Source: RHKX01 sp963745755
GTDB taxonomy: Bacteria > Actinomycetota > Thermoleophilia > Solirubrobacterales > 70-9
Length of the DNA stretch: 64,000 nucleotides
Direction of reading: 5' to 3'
Assembly (NCBI GenBank): GCA_963745755.1
Contig: CAVUYP010000001.1
Location: forward strand, 2,728,001-2,792,000
In this document: piece after piece, positions 1 through 8,105 of the stretch
Numbering within the stretch: the first letter of the stretch is position 1
Layout: each line of letters begins with the position of its first letter
Notes under the pieces: model-generated
Database searches by the model: none
What the model was told of the DNA's origin: nothing
Seen by the model: the letters and a program-made list of their open reading frames with translations, nothing else
Translations under genes and position numbers: made by a program

Positions 1-844
1 CGATCGTCAGCAGCTGCTCGCGGTCGCGATCGCCGTTGGCGCGGCTGCGGCCGCCGTGGAAGCCGTAGCCGTCGATCTCGACGACGATCCGCCGCGCCGG
101 CCAGGCGAAGTCGGCCTCGAAGGTCCTGCCGGCGGCTTCGATCCGCCGGTTCACCGCCGGCGCCGCGATACCGGCTCGGCGGCAGAGGGTCAGAAAGCGT
201 GCCTCCGCCTCGCTGCGGACCCGGGCCGGCTCGGGCGCCAGCAACGCGCCGAGCACCGCCATCCCCGGCCGTCCGGCGCGCTTCCGGCAGAGCTCGTCGA
301 GGCGCCGCCGGTTGAGGATTCGCAGCGAGTCGGCGCGGATCAGGATCCGCTCGAGGGCCGCAGCCGGCAGCGACGATGCCAGGTCGACGATCGTCCGCGC
401 CGGGCTCGTGCAGGGGATGCCGTCGCGGACGAAGCGGTCGGCCGGCTCGACCACGCGGCGGTGGGCGGAGATGCCGGGCCGCCGCCGTCCCCGGTCAGCG
501 GGGACCGTCACGTGCGGTCGTGATCCGGACGGTTCGGCGATCGCGAACAGCGCCGCCGCCGGCAGGTCGCTGAGCAGGGCCCCCGGCCCGCAGGCGAGGA
601 CGGCCGCGAGCCACAGCTGTCGCCGCCCGAACGGCGGCGGAGCGAACGAGTAGACGCCGCGATGGATGCGGTGCAGGCGGCCGGCCGCGGCGCGGCTTCG
701 GAGGCTCGCCGCCGGGACGCCGGCCCGCCGCGCCTGCTCGACCGTCACGAGCTGCCGCTGCCGGGCGGCGAGCAGCTCCAGATCGGCGAACCGATTGGGC
801 GATTTCGCCTTGTATCCGCGCGTTTCAGCCCGATCGCCACCCAC
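1..844 (-). CDS. DUF559 domain protein with AbiEi-like N-terminus (3' end cut by window edge)
   Basis: The frame stays open from a GTG at 844 to the left edge, about 281 codons, and its C-terminus lies outside the window. The N-terminal half contains a winged-helix style segment (GRLHRIHRGVYSF) typical of AbiEi-like antitoxin domains, followed by TSPARTIVDLAS. The C-terminal half carries the restriction-endonuclease-fold DUF559 core: FEADFAWPARRIVVEIDGYG, then FHGGRSRANGDRDR. The acidic D and E positions of that core are present. Such proteins are common as many paralogs in Solirubrobacterales, usually as solitary genes. Whether it is a nuclease or an antitoxin-like regulator cannot be decided from sequence. 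The start is uncertain; an in-frame stop lies near 886, so the gene cannot begin much earlier. Confidence 0.8.
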   Translation of the reverse strand, partial: MGGDRAETRGYKAKSPNRFADLELLAARQRQLVTVEQARRAGVPAASLRSRAAAGRLHRIHRGVYSFAPPPFGRRQLWLAAVLACGPGALLSDLPAAALFAIAEPSGSRPHVTVPADRGRRRPGISAHRRVVEPADRFVRDGIPCTSPARTIVDLASSLPAAALERILIRADSLRILNRRRLDELCRKRAGRPGMAVLGALLAPEPARVRSEAEARFLTLCRRAGIAAPAVNRRIEAAGRTFEADFAWPARRIVVEIDGYGFHGGRSRANGDRDREQLLTI

Positions 845-928
845 TCGGCGACCCTCGCAGCCCTTCCCGCACCGGTGGCGCCCTCAGGGATACGAAACCG
901 CGCCGAACCCGGCGCGATTCAGCCGCGA

Positions 929-2056
929 CTAGAGATCGGTCTCGAAGATCCGGTAGGTCTTGACGATCTTGCCGCCCATCGCCTCCATGCCGCGATTCAT
1001 CGGCACGTTCGTCTCGAGGATCCAACCGGTCTCGCCGCCCTTCTGGGGGGTCCGCTCGGCCATGTCGAAGTGGCGTGCGTAGAGGCCGGCGGCGACGCCG
1101 GTGTGCTGGTACTCGGGCTTGACGCCGAGGGCGAAGACGCGGACCGTGTCGATCTTCTTGCGCTCGCGGAGCGCGGTCATCCAGCCGAACGGCAGCAACC
1201 GGCCGTTGAGCTTCTTCAGCACCTGGTTGTAGTCGGGGAGGGTCAGGGCGACGCCGACCGTCTCGCCCTCCTTCGTCTCGGCGACCATCGCCCAGTTCTC
1301 GTCAATGATCGGCTTCAGCTCCTTGGCGTAGGCGCGGATCTCGGCGTCGGTCAGCGGCACGAAGCCCCAGTTGTTCTCCCAGGCGGCGTTGTAGATCTCC
1401 ATGAACCGGGAGATCTCGCCGTTGAGGTCGTTGCGACGCATGCCGCGGATCGTGATCCCGTGCTCGGGCTGGAGCTTCTCGGCGAGCTCGAACAGGACCG
1501 GCATCACCTCGCCGCGCCCGGTCACGTGCAGGCTCCACTTGTAGAGGTCCATGGCCTTGGTCAGCCCATAGCCCTCGAGCAGCTCCGCGTAGTAGGGGTG
1601 ATGCCAGTTCTCGAGGATCTGCGGGCGCAGCTCGTGGCCGCTGACGAGCAGCCCGCACTCGTGGTTGGTCGAGAAGTCGAGCGGGCCGATGGCGTGGTCG
1701 CGGCCGCGCTCGCGCAGCCAGGCGAAGGCGGCGTCGAGCAGCGCGGCGGCGATCGCCGGGTCGTTCTCGGACTCGAAGAACCCGAACTGGCCCCAGTCGT
1801 TCCTCTGGATCTCGTTGAAGCGCTCGTCGACCTGCGCGGTGATCCGGCCGACGACGCGGCCGTCGCGGCGGGCGAGGAAGTACTCGGCCTCGGCGTGGTC
1901 GAAGAAGGGATTGTGGCGGCGGTCGAGATGGCGCTTGCGCTCGCTGATCAGCGGTGGGACCCACTGCTCGACGCCCTCGTAGAGCCGGAACGGGAGCATG
2001 ATGAACTCGCGCAGGTCGGCGCGGCCGGACACGGGGGTGACGGTTATCTCACCCAT
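929..2056 (-). CDS. GNAT-fold acetyltransferase-like protein
   Basis: A 375-residue protein with no signal peptide or membrane segment, so probably cytosolic. The N-terminal part has the FLARRDGRVVGRITAQVDER strand pair typical of a GNAT fold. The C-terminal part has a second GNAT-like block, VFALGVKPEYQHTGVAAGLY, with the Q-x-x-G-x-A/G acetyl-CoA loop, followed by ETNVPMNRGMEAMGGK. This two-domain layout resembles large uncharacterised N-acetyltransferases similar to YghO. The ATG at 2056 overlaps the stop of the upstream HAD gene by 3 bases within an 8-base shared segment, so the two are probably translationally coupled. Substrate unknown. Confidence 0.8.
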   Translation of the reverse strand: MGEITVTPVSGRADLREFIMLPFRLYEGVEQWVPPLISERKRHLDRRHNPFFDHAEAEYFLARRDGRVVGRITAQVDERFNEIQRNDWGQFGFFESENDPAIAAALLDAAFAWLRERGRDHAIGPLDFSTNHECGLLVSGHELRPQILENWHHPYYAELLEGYGLTKAMDLYKWSLHVTGRGEVMPVLFELAEKLQPEHGITIRGMRRNDLNGEISRFMEIYNAAWENNWGFVPLTDAEIRAYAKELKPIIDENWAMVAETKEGETVGVALTLPDYNQVLKKLNGRLLPFGWMTALRERKKIDTVRVFALGVKPEYQHTGVAAGLYARHFDMAERTPQKGGETGWILETNVPMNRGMEAMGGKIVKTYRIFETDL

Positions 2057-2687
2057 CGAGCGCCGACCTTATCTCCGCGATCGCCTCGGCGGTCTCGCGG
2101 AAGTGAACGGCGCGGATGCCGAGATCGACCGCAGCCTCGCAGTTGACCTCGGTGTCGTCGACGAACAGGCACTCGGTCGCGGCGACCCCTTCGAGCCGTT
2201 CGACGGTCAGCTCGTAGATTCGCCGGTCCGGCTTGCGCAAGCCGACGAACGCCGAGTCGACGACGGTCTCGAAGATCTCGTCGACCGGCAGCTTCGCCCT
2301 CCAGATCGGCTCCCACTCGCGGACGTTGTTGGTCAGGATCGCCATCCGGTAGCCGCTTCCCGACAGCTCGGCCATCAGCGCGATCATCTCTTCGTTCGGG
2401 TGCAGGCCGTCGAAGTAGGTCTCCTTGAAGCGGTGCAGCGCCGGCCGCTCGCCGAGGATCGGCTCGAGCCCGTCGCGAAGGATGTCGAGGAAGCGGTCCT
2501 CGCTGATCCGCCCGCACTCGAGCTCGAACAGCGGGTTGACGCCGTCGAGCTGGTCGGCGCCGGCGCTCATCGCTGTGCCGAGCTGCTCGAGGGTGACGCC
2601 GGTGTCCTCCTGGAAGCGCGCGAACGCGCCGAGCAGCGGCGAGGTGAGGACGCCGCCGAAGTCGGAGATGACGGCGCGGATCGGCAC
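2049..2687 (-). CDS. HAD superfamily hydrolase (subfamily IA)
   Basis: A 212-residue cytosolic phosphatase-like protein. Motif I is degenerate: the N-terminus reads RAVISDFGGVLTSP, with the nucleophile Asp followed by FGG instead of the usual DxD, as in several HAD-IA proteins. Motif II is AILTNN, motif III the Lys of GLRKPDRRIYE, and motif IV CLFVDDTEVN. A helical cap lies between residues about 20 and 90. The GTG at 2687 is chosen because it places motif I ten residues from the N-terminus; the same frame continues upstream without stops but there overlaps the neighbouring gene. It is the first of a coupled pair with the acetyltransferase. Substrate is not predictable. Confidence 0.85.
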   Translation of the reverse strand: MPIRAVISDFGGVLTSPLLGAFARFQEDTGVTLEQLGTAMSAGADQLDGVNPLFELECGRISEDRFLDILRDGLEPILGERPALHRFKETYFDGLHPNEEMIALMAELSGSGYRMAILTNNVREWEPIWRAKLPVDEIFETVVDSAFVGLRKPDRRIYELTVERLEGVAATECLFVDDTEVNCEAAVDLGIRAVHFRETAEAIAEIRSALDG

Positions 2688-2725
2688 GGGCGCTGATTGT
2701 GACCGAATCGGCGGGCCGGGGGAGC

Positions 2726-3409
2726 TCAGGGAGTGAGGATCTCGTAGCCGCCGACGGCCGGTGTGCCGCCGATGCTCCAGGCGAAGCGGGCCGCCTCGAG
2801 CCGGCCGTACGGCGTCGTGGCGGCAGCTCCGGCGATCCGCCTGCCGGCGCCGCGCTCGGCCATGCCGTCCTCGTCGGCCCAGAGCTCGAGCGTCGCCCGC
2901 GTATGCGCCCCGTCCTCGTCGTACTCGGTCGACAGCAGCGGCTCGTGGTAGGCGAGCGGCTCGCTGCGGGGGATCAGCTTCGCCGCCCCGACCAGCTCCT
3001 CGCCGTGGTCGCGGGAGTCCTCGGGGCGGAGCGAGACGAGCACGACGAGCCGGCTCTTCGCGGTGATCGCCCAGATCGTCCGGGCCGCCGACCAGCCACC
3101 ATCGGGGATCTCCCAGGCGACGCCGGGCCCCGACAGCGCTCCGTCCGGGTCGGTGCCGCTCGCGGCGACGCCGTAGATCTTCAGCACCGCCTCGTCGATC
3201 GCGAACTCCAACTCCGGGCCGGCCGGGCTCCACGAGACCTCGACCGGGCCGCGCTCGGATTCGAGTTGCGCCCGGCCTTCGGCGGCGGGCTCGGCCGACT
3301 CCGCCCGCAGCGGCTCGCCGCCGCCGAGCCGCAGCGCGCTAGCGCCCGCGGAGCCGTCGAGCAGCGAGCAGTAGCCGCGCTCGCCGTCGATGAAGGAGAT
3401 CAGGCGCAC
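2726..3409 (-). CDS. conserved hypothetical protein
   Basis: A 227-residue protein beginning with GTG at 3409, directly after the stop of fxsA. No signal peptide, membrane segment or catalytic motif is visible. The sequence looks like a beta-rich domain: repeated short hydrophobic strands such as LEFAIDEAVLKIYGVA and RLVVLVSLRPED, with many Gly and Glu residues. It ends with FAWSIGGTPAVGGYEILTP. It is encoded 3 bases downstream of fxsA and 38 bases upstream of the HAD gene, all on the same strand, so it is probably in one transcript with them. I do not recognise the family. Confidence 0.7.
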   Translation of the reverse strand: MRLISFIDGERGYCSLLDGSAGASALRLGGGEPLRAESAEPAAEGRAQLESERGPVEVSWSPAGPELEFAIDEAVLKIYGVAASGTDPDGALSGPGVAWEIPDGGWSAARTIWAITAKSRLVVLVSLRPEDSRDHGEELVGAAKLIPRSEPLAYHEPLLSTEYDEDGAHTRATLELWADEDGMAERGAGRRIAGAAATTPYGRLEAARFAWSIGGTPAVGGYEILTP

Positions 3410-3412
3410 TGC

Positions 3413-3958
3413 TCAGCCGTCCCGGCCGGGGTCGAGCTCGGGGCCGTCGACGGGGATCTCGCGGGCGCTGCCGTCGATGTCGTAGTTGCGGTCGGGGCCG
3501 GGGGAGGGGCGGCCGGCCGCCGGCGGCGGCGTTGCCGCCTCGCCCTCGCGGCGCCCGGCGCCGGGCCGGCGGTCGTAGAGGAAGAACACCGAGCGGGTCG
3601 GGCCGACCCGCCGGGCCCCGGCGAGCAGGAACCGCCGCAGCATCGCCCGCGTCGGCGGGATCAGCAGCAGGAATCCGACGATGTCGGTGATGAAGCCGGG
3701 GGTCAGCAGCAGCGCCCCGCCGAAGATGATCGCGGCGCCGTCGTAGACCTCCTTGGCGGGCACCTTGCCGGTGCCGAGGACCTCCTGGAACCGCCGCCAG
3801 GCGGTTCGCCCCTGGGCGCGGAGCAGGACCGCTCCGAGGACGCTGTCGAAGAGCAGCAGCGCCAGGGTCGGCCAGATCCCGATCGCGCCGCCGATCTCGA
3901 TGATCAGCCAGAGCTCGGCGAGCGGCAGGACGATGAACAGCAGGACCAGGTAGATCAC
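3413..3958 (-). CDS. fxsA: FxsA family membrane protein
   Basis: A 181-residue inner-membrane protein. The N-terminus MIYLVLLFIVLPLAELWLII, the second helix with LLLFDSVLGAVLLRAQGRTA, and the block DGAAIIFGGALLLTPGFITD are the conserved FxsA core, including the TPGFITD turn between the last two membrane helices. The cytoplasmic C-terminal tail (about residues 120-181) is Pro/Gly/Arg-rich and poorly conserved. E. coli FxsA suppresses F-factor exclusion of phage T7; its normal role is unknown. The gene is divergent from the SufT-like gene across a 62-base gap that holds a perfect 16-bp palindrome. Confidence 0.93.
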   Translation of the reverse strand: MIYLVLLFIVLPLAELWLIIEIGGAIGIWPTLALLLFDSVLGAVLLRAQGRTAWRRFQEVLGTGKVPAKEVYDGAAIIFGGALLLTPGFITDIVGFLLLIPPTRAMLRRFLLAGARRVGPTRSVFFLYDRRPGAGRREGEAATPPPAAGRPSPGPDRNYDIDGSAREIPVDGPELDPGRDG

Positions 3959-3991
3959 GCCGCCCAGCCTAGAGAACGTTCCCCCTGCGGT

Positions 3992-4007
3992 CGGACCCGC
4001 GGGTCCG
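3992..4007. promoter_or_regulatory. perfect 16-bp palindrome between fxsA and the sufT-like gene
   Basis: CGGACCCGCGGGTCCG equals its own reverse complement. It sits 13 bases upstream of the sufT-like ATG and 33 bases upstream of fxsA. Position and symmetry suggest an operator that could control one or both divergent genes. The regulator is unknown and a chance palindrome in such GC-rich DNA cannot be ruled out. Confidence 0.4.
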
Positions 4008-4020
4008 CTAACTTGAGCCC

Positions 4021-4335
4021 ATGGCCGAAGCAGTGAAGGTAACCGAGGAAGAGGTCTACGAGGCGCTCGAGGAGGTCATCGACCCCGAGCTCGGGCTCGA
4101 CTTCGTCTCGCTCGGGTTGGTCTACGACGTCGAGATCGAGGCCGGCAACGAGGTCTACGTCACGTTCACGCTGACGACCCCCGCCTGCCCGATCGGGCCG
4201 CAGGTCTCCGAGCAGATGAAGGAGTTCGTCGGCGACATCGACGGCGTCAGCGCCGTCTACCCGAAGATGATCTTCGATCCGCCCTGGTCCCCGGAGATGA
4301 TGACCGAGGACGCCAAGTTCGCGCTCGGGTTCTGA
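4021..4335 (+). CDS. MIP18/SufT-type metal-sulfur cluster assembly factor
   Basis: A 104-residue MIP18 (DUF59) domain protein. The sequence shows VIDPELGLDFVSLGLVYDVE, the family's hallmark D-P-E segment, and TTPACPIGPQVSEQM with the single conserved Cys. Proteins of this family (SufT, PaaD-like, MIP18) act late in Fe-S cluster assembly or transfer in the cytosol. The suf operon in this window, some 13 kb away, probably supplies the clusters it helps place. The ATG is preceded by CTAACTTGAG rather than a clear ribosome binding site, so the message may have a very short leader. Confidence 0.88.
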   Translation: MAEAVKVTEEEVYEALEEVIDPELGLDFVSLGLVYDVEIEAGNEVYVTFTLTTPACPIGPQVSEQMKEFVGDIDGVSAVYPKMIFDPPWSPEMMTEDAKFALGF

Positions 4336-4355
4336 GCCGGGCTCCCACCCGGCTC
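4334..4355. terminator. bidirectional hairpin between convergent genes
   Basis: GAGCCGGG and CCCGGCTC form a perfect 8-bp stem with a 6-base loop. It overlaps the stop codon of the SufT-like gene and lies 32 bases from the 3' end of the convergent cupredoxin gene. There is no U-tract on either side, as is common in high-GC actinobacteria. Confidence 0.5.
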
Positions 4356-4386
4356 GGGCCACCGTCTCGCGGCAGGCGCGCGCCCG

Positions 4387-4950
4387 TTACTTGACGACCT
4401 TGATCTTGCCCTGCATGAAGGGGTGGACGACGCAGAAGTAGTAGAGCGTCGTCCCGGGCTTGGCGGAGACGACCCGCGACGTCCTCTCGCCGTCGGTCTC
4501 GGTGTACCAGGAGTCGCCGCGCTTGCCGAAGGAGCGGTCCCAGCCGGCCTTGCCGACGTCTACGTCGGGCCTGTGGACGATGTTCGTCTGCGGGTCGTAG
4601 CGATGGGCCCTGGCGATCGCCGCGCAGACGCCCTTGCCCTGCTCGCACCTCTTCATCTGCTTCCCGGTCGAGGGCAGCTTCCGCTTGCGGATCAACGTGA
4701 AGGTGTGCGGCCCGACCAGCTGTGGGTCGGTGCGGTTGACGATGCTCAGCTCGGCGCCGGCGCTGACCTTGCGGGTTCCCTTAAAGCCGAGATTCTTGCC
4801 CTTGACGAACATCCTGATCTTCGCGTCGCCGGCCTTGCCGGCGTGACTGACCGGCGCTGCGGCGGAGACGCCGCCCGCGACCAGTACGGCGATCGCGGTA
4901 ATCGCCACGACGATCGCCGGTGCGACCTTCCTTGCTGTTCCGATGCTCAC
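4387..4950 (-). CDS. secreted cupredoxin-like (type 1 copper) protein
   Basis: A 187-residue protein with a clear signal peptide (KVAPAIVVAITAIAVLVAGG then ending near SAAAPVSHA). The mature domain has the type 1 copper pattern: a His in VGPHTFTL and a C-terminal LYYFCVVHPFMQGKI, where Cys, His and Met are spaced C-x2-H-x2-M. An insert of about 60 residues with two Cys (RCEQGKGVCAAI) separates the strands. It is likely an exported electron carrier or copper-binding protein. The redox partner is unknown. It ends opposite the SufT-like gene and starts divergently from a Cys-rich secreted protein. Confidence 0.85.
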   Translation of the reverse strand: MSIGTARKVAPAIVVAITAIAVLVAGGVSAAAPVSHAGKAGDAKIRMFVKGKNLGFKGTRKVSAGAELSIVNRTDPQLVGPHTFTLIRKRKLPSTGKQMKRCEQGKGVCAAIARAHRYDPQTNIVHRPDVDVGKAGWDRSFGKRGDSWYTETDGERTSRVVSAKPGTTLYYFCVVHPFMQGKIKVVK

Positions 4951-5195
4951 TGAATACCCCCTTCAGCGGGTTTGATTTCTGCGCAGGATAGTCCTGGGCG
5001 TCGCCCATGGCAACGGTCTGGACGAGACAGGACTCGCCGGTCCTGCAAGTTGAGACGACAATGGCCGGGGCCCGATCCGCCTCGTGGATGCGCGGGGGCG
5101 CCGTCGCTCCCGATCGCCCTCAAGGCGGCACGGCTCCGTGCCGATGGAAAACGGGAGCCGACCGTCGCTCTAGCCTCCCCGGCCGGGAGGCGTCG

Positions 5196-6915
5196 ATGCG
5201 CCACCTCGGCTCCCACCGCATGCGAATCCGCCCCGAACAACTCGCCCCCCTCGTCGTCCTGATCGCCACTCTCGCCCTGGCCGGGTTGGCGTCCGGCGAG
5301 CAGGAGGGAAGAAGCGCCGTCGCCCGCGCCGGCGCCGATTCCGTCCAGACCGCCGCGACGCCGTTCCGCGGCGGCGATCGGGTGAAGACGGTGCCGATCA
5401 CCCGCGGCGCCTGGCAGAAGCCGCGCTCGATCATGTCGCTGAAGCCGAAGGACATCGGCACGCTGGCGACCGGCCGCCGCCTCGAGGTCTCCGGCGAGGC
5501 CGAGGTGACGGTCTGCGCGAAGGCCTCCGGCGGCCACAGCGGTACGCCCTGCGTCGGCCGCACCTACGGCTACGACCCGCACCTGAAGATGAAGATCGTC
5601 GCCGGCCCGACCGCCGGGCTCGACGGGCGGCTCGAACACGGTCGATCTGACCGGGACGAAGTCGATCGAGTGCTCCCAGCGTCAGCCGAACCGCAACCGC
5701 CACTGCATCCTCTCGATCCCCTGGGGCGGCATCAACATCCCCGCCGGCGGCGCCCTGCCGTGCGCGCCGAGCTCCTGCCACGTCAACCTCGTCCTCGCCG
5801 CCGATCGCTCCTCGGCGCGCTCCGGCGACGTCGTCGTCGTCGGCTCCAGCGACGACAAGAAGAAGATCCACCAGGGCCGTGGCCGGCTCAGCTCGGTCCT
5901 GTTCACCGGCAGCGACCGCCCGCAGCGGACCTGGCGCCGCGGGAAGCCCTACAAGAAGAAGCTCAGGGTCGGTCCCGACGACTCCGACGGCGACCCCCAG
6001 GTCGCCTACTCGCTGCCGGTCGGCGGCCTCCGCAAGGGCGATCAGATCGTCGTCGAGGGCAAGTCGGTCACCGGGATCGGCTCGCTGCCCTACAACGTCA
6101 CTCAGCGTGCCAGCCTCGTCTTCGCCAGGCGTCCGGGCGCGGTGAAGCCCTCCGGCAAGGTGATCGAGACGAACCCGCGCCTGTCCGGCGACAACGGCTA
6201 CGGCTGCACGCACGGGCCGAGCGCCCACCGCAACCCCTGCACGATCTACAAGTCGGGGGTGATCTCGGTCAAGAAGTCGTCGAAGAAGCCGTGGTTCATC
6301 AACTTCGTCGTCTCCCAGGAGGCCTCCGACGTGAGCCCGAAGGCGAGCAAGTGGCGCAAGAGCGACCGCGTTTCGATCTCCGGCGCCGGCTACCTGACCG
6401 CACGCAAGTATCGCGGCAGCTCGTCCTGTTCGACCTGCTCGATCGGCGGCGGCAGCTCGTTCTCCTTCTCGCCCGCCAAGCGGCCCGGCAGCAAGCTGTT
6501 CAAGCGGCTCGTCAAGAAGTTCAACTCGTTCGGGATCACTCAGGGCCGCTACTCCTGCCAGCGCCGCAAGAAGGGTGCGGCGAAACTGATCTGCAAGTGG
6601 CACTCCGACGGCAGCTTCGGCCAGTCCCGCAAGTACGTCTGCGATTCGAAGGCATTCCTCAGCAAGAAGAACAACTGGACGGTCAAGGTCTGCAAGGACG
6701 CGCTCGGCGCCCAGCTCTGGCACCTGCTGCAGGGCCGCAACATCGACCCCACCTACGCGGGCGCCTGCAAGCAGAAGCGCAAGCACAAGTTCGTCTGCAA
6801 GTGGTTCGCGAAGGGCGAGCGCGCCTCCGGCCCCTACTTCTGCCGCGGCTACGCCCGCTATTCCTCGAAGTCCCACCACTGGGACATCGACGCCTGCCGC
6901 AACGAGCGCGGCTGA
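5196..6915 (+). CDS. Cys- and Lys-rich secreted protein, interrupted by a frameshift
   Basis: Two frames join into one protein of about 572 residues. The ATG at 5196 has GGGAGG eight bases upstream and begins a signal peptide (LAPLVVLIATLALAGLASG); the ATG at 5220 is an alternative. The first frame runs to about 5628, where one extra base in GACGGGCGGCTCG shifts it; the second frame continues to 6915. Removing one base makes the length divisible by three. The mature protein is rich in Cys, Ser and Lys. Its C-terminal third repeats a Cys/aromatic pattern (GRYSCQRRKKG, KYVCDSKAFLSKKNNW, PYFCRGYARYSSKSHHW). I do not recognise the family. It is presumably exported and disulfide-bonded. Confidence 0.65.
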
Positions 6916-6934
6916 CGGTCGGCCGTCGCCGTCG

Positions 6935-7799
6935 TTACGCCTCCGCCGCGCGGACCGGCGCCGGCGTCAGCGCGGCGGCGCCGATGACGAGCACGAAGGC
7001 GAGGATCCGGGCGACGAAGCCGAGCGTATCCGCGGGCACCGGGTCGCCGAAGACGACCGGGCCGGAGAGAATCGTCAGGGCGTTGGCGGCGACGGTGGTC
7101 ATCGCGATGACGGGGACCGCCTTGCCGATCTGCAGGCTCTTCGCGGAGACGGTCAGGCCGACGAACGAGGCAACGATGATGAGCAGGACGAGCGGGCTGA
7201 CGAAGACCGTGACGAGGCTCTCGCCGAAGGTCCCGGTCTGAGCCTTGATGGCGGTGTCGGAGACGGCCCAGAAGAGGCCGGCCGAGGCGCCGAGGGCGAC
7301 GCCGGCGTGAGCGGTTCGCCAGCCGACCAGAGCGGTCGTCGACCGCGAGGAGGGCGACGGCGGCGAGGAACGCGGCCAGGGTCGCGGTCTCGTAGTCGGA
7401 GTGGGCGCTGTCGGCGGCGCCCTCGAGGGTTGCGGCGAGGAAGGCGAGGCCGAGGGCGGCGAGGGCGACGCCGATCCATTCGCGACGGGTGACATGATGG
7501 GCGAAGAGCCGATCGGCGACGACGGTGAGCAGGACGAGGCCGCCGGCGATCACCGCCTGGACGAGCGAGATCGGCGCCAGGGCGAGGGCGGCGACGTGGA
7601 ATCCCCAGGAGCCGATCGCGATCGCGATGCCGAGGACGTACCAGCGGTTGCGGAACAGGGTCAGGGACGTGCGGACGGGCCGGCTCCACTCGACCGGAGG
7701 CGAGCCGACGGCGCCCTTGTGCTTGTAGAGGAAGCCGACGACGGCGAAGAACGCGGTCGCGACGGCCATCAGCAGGCCGATCTGTACGGAGACGCTCAT
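6935..7799 (-). CDS. EamA/DMT-family membrane transporter, interrupted by a frameshift
   Basis: The repaired protein is about 287 residues with around ten hydrophobic helices in two EamA-like repeats. The N-terminal frame starts with GLLMAVATAFFAVVGFLYKH and contains WGFHVAALALAPISLVQAVI. An extra base near 7338 breaks the frame, and the second frame resumes at ALVGWRTAHAGVALGASAGL and ends with LVIGAAALTPAPVRAAEA. Family members export or import small metabolites across the cytoplasmic membrane; the substrate is unknown. The gene is on the strand of the small protein and wax ester synthase upstream, with a 3' end close to the convergent secreted-protein gene. Confidence 0.8.
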
Positions 7800-7854
7800 C
7801 GGAGAGCGGGCAGGCTAGCGACCCGGCGCCGCCGCGAGCGGATCGCGGACGCGC

Positions 7855-8104
7855 TCAGGCGGGAAGGTCGGGCGGGCCGGATTCGCCGGCATCGGTCTCG
7901 GCGTCGCCGTCGTCGCTGAGCCGGATCGCCGCGATCGCGTGCCTCGTCGGGCAGCTTCTCGAGCACCTCGGCGACGATCCGCCGGGTCCGCTCGTCGCTG
8001 CCGGGCTCGACGGCGAGGGTGCGCAGCGCGTCGTGGGTGAGCCGCAGCTGCGCCGGGGTCAGCTCGAGGTGGTAGCGGAACGGGCTCGGTCCGGGCTCGG
8101 GCAC
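7855..8104 (-). CDS. small hypothetical protein, probably frameshifted
   Basis: A GTG at 8104, next to the wax ester synthase stop, opens a frame beginning RYHLELTPAQLRLTHDALRT and VAEVLEKLPDE. One extra base near 7942 diverts it into an Arg-rich tail. Removing that base gives DEHAIAAIRLSDDGDAETDA and a stop at 7855, about 82 residues in all. The acidic, helical repaired version looks much more like a real protein than the Arg-rich one. No family recognised. It is probably co-transcribed with the wax ester synthase. Confidence 0.5.
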
Positions 8105-8105
8105 G

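Noticed and set aside
662..2146. Long plus-strand frame of 494 codons opposite the acetyltransferase gene
   Set aside because: It mirrors the minus-strand gene, has no recognisable motif, and is of the type GC-rich codon bias creates on the opposite strand.
5431..6879. 482-codon minus-strand frame across the Cys-rich secreted protein gene
   Set aside because: It has no motif, and the plus strand shows a signal peptide and patterned cysteines once one base is removed.
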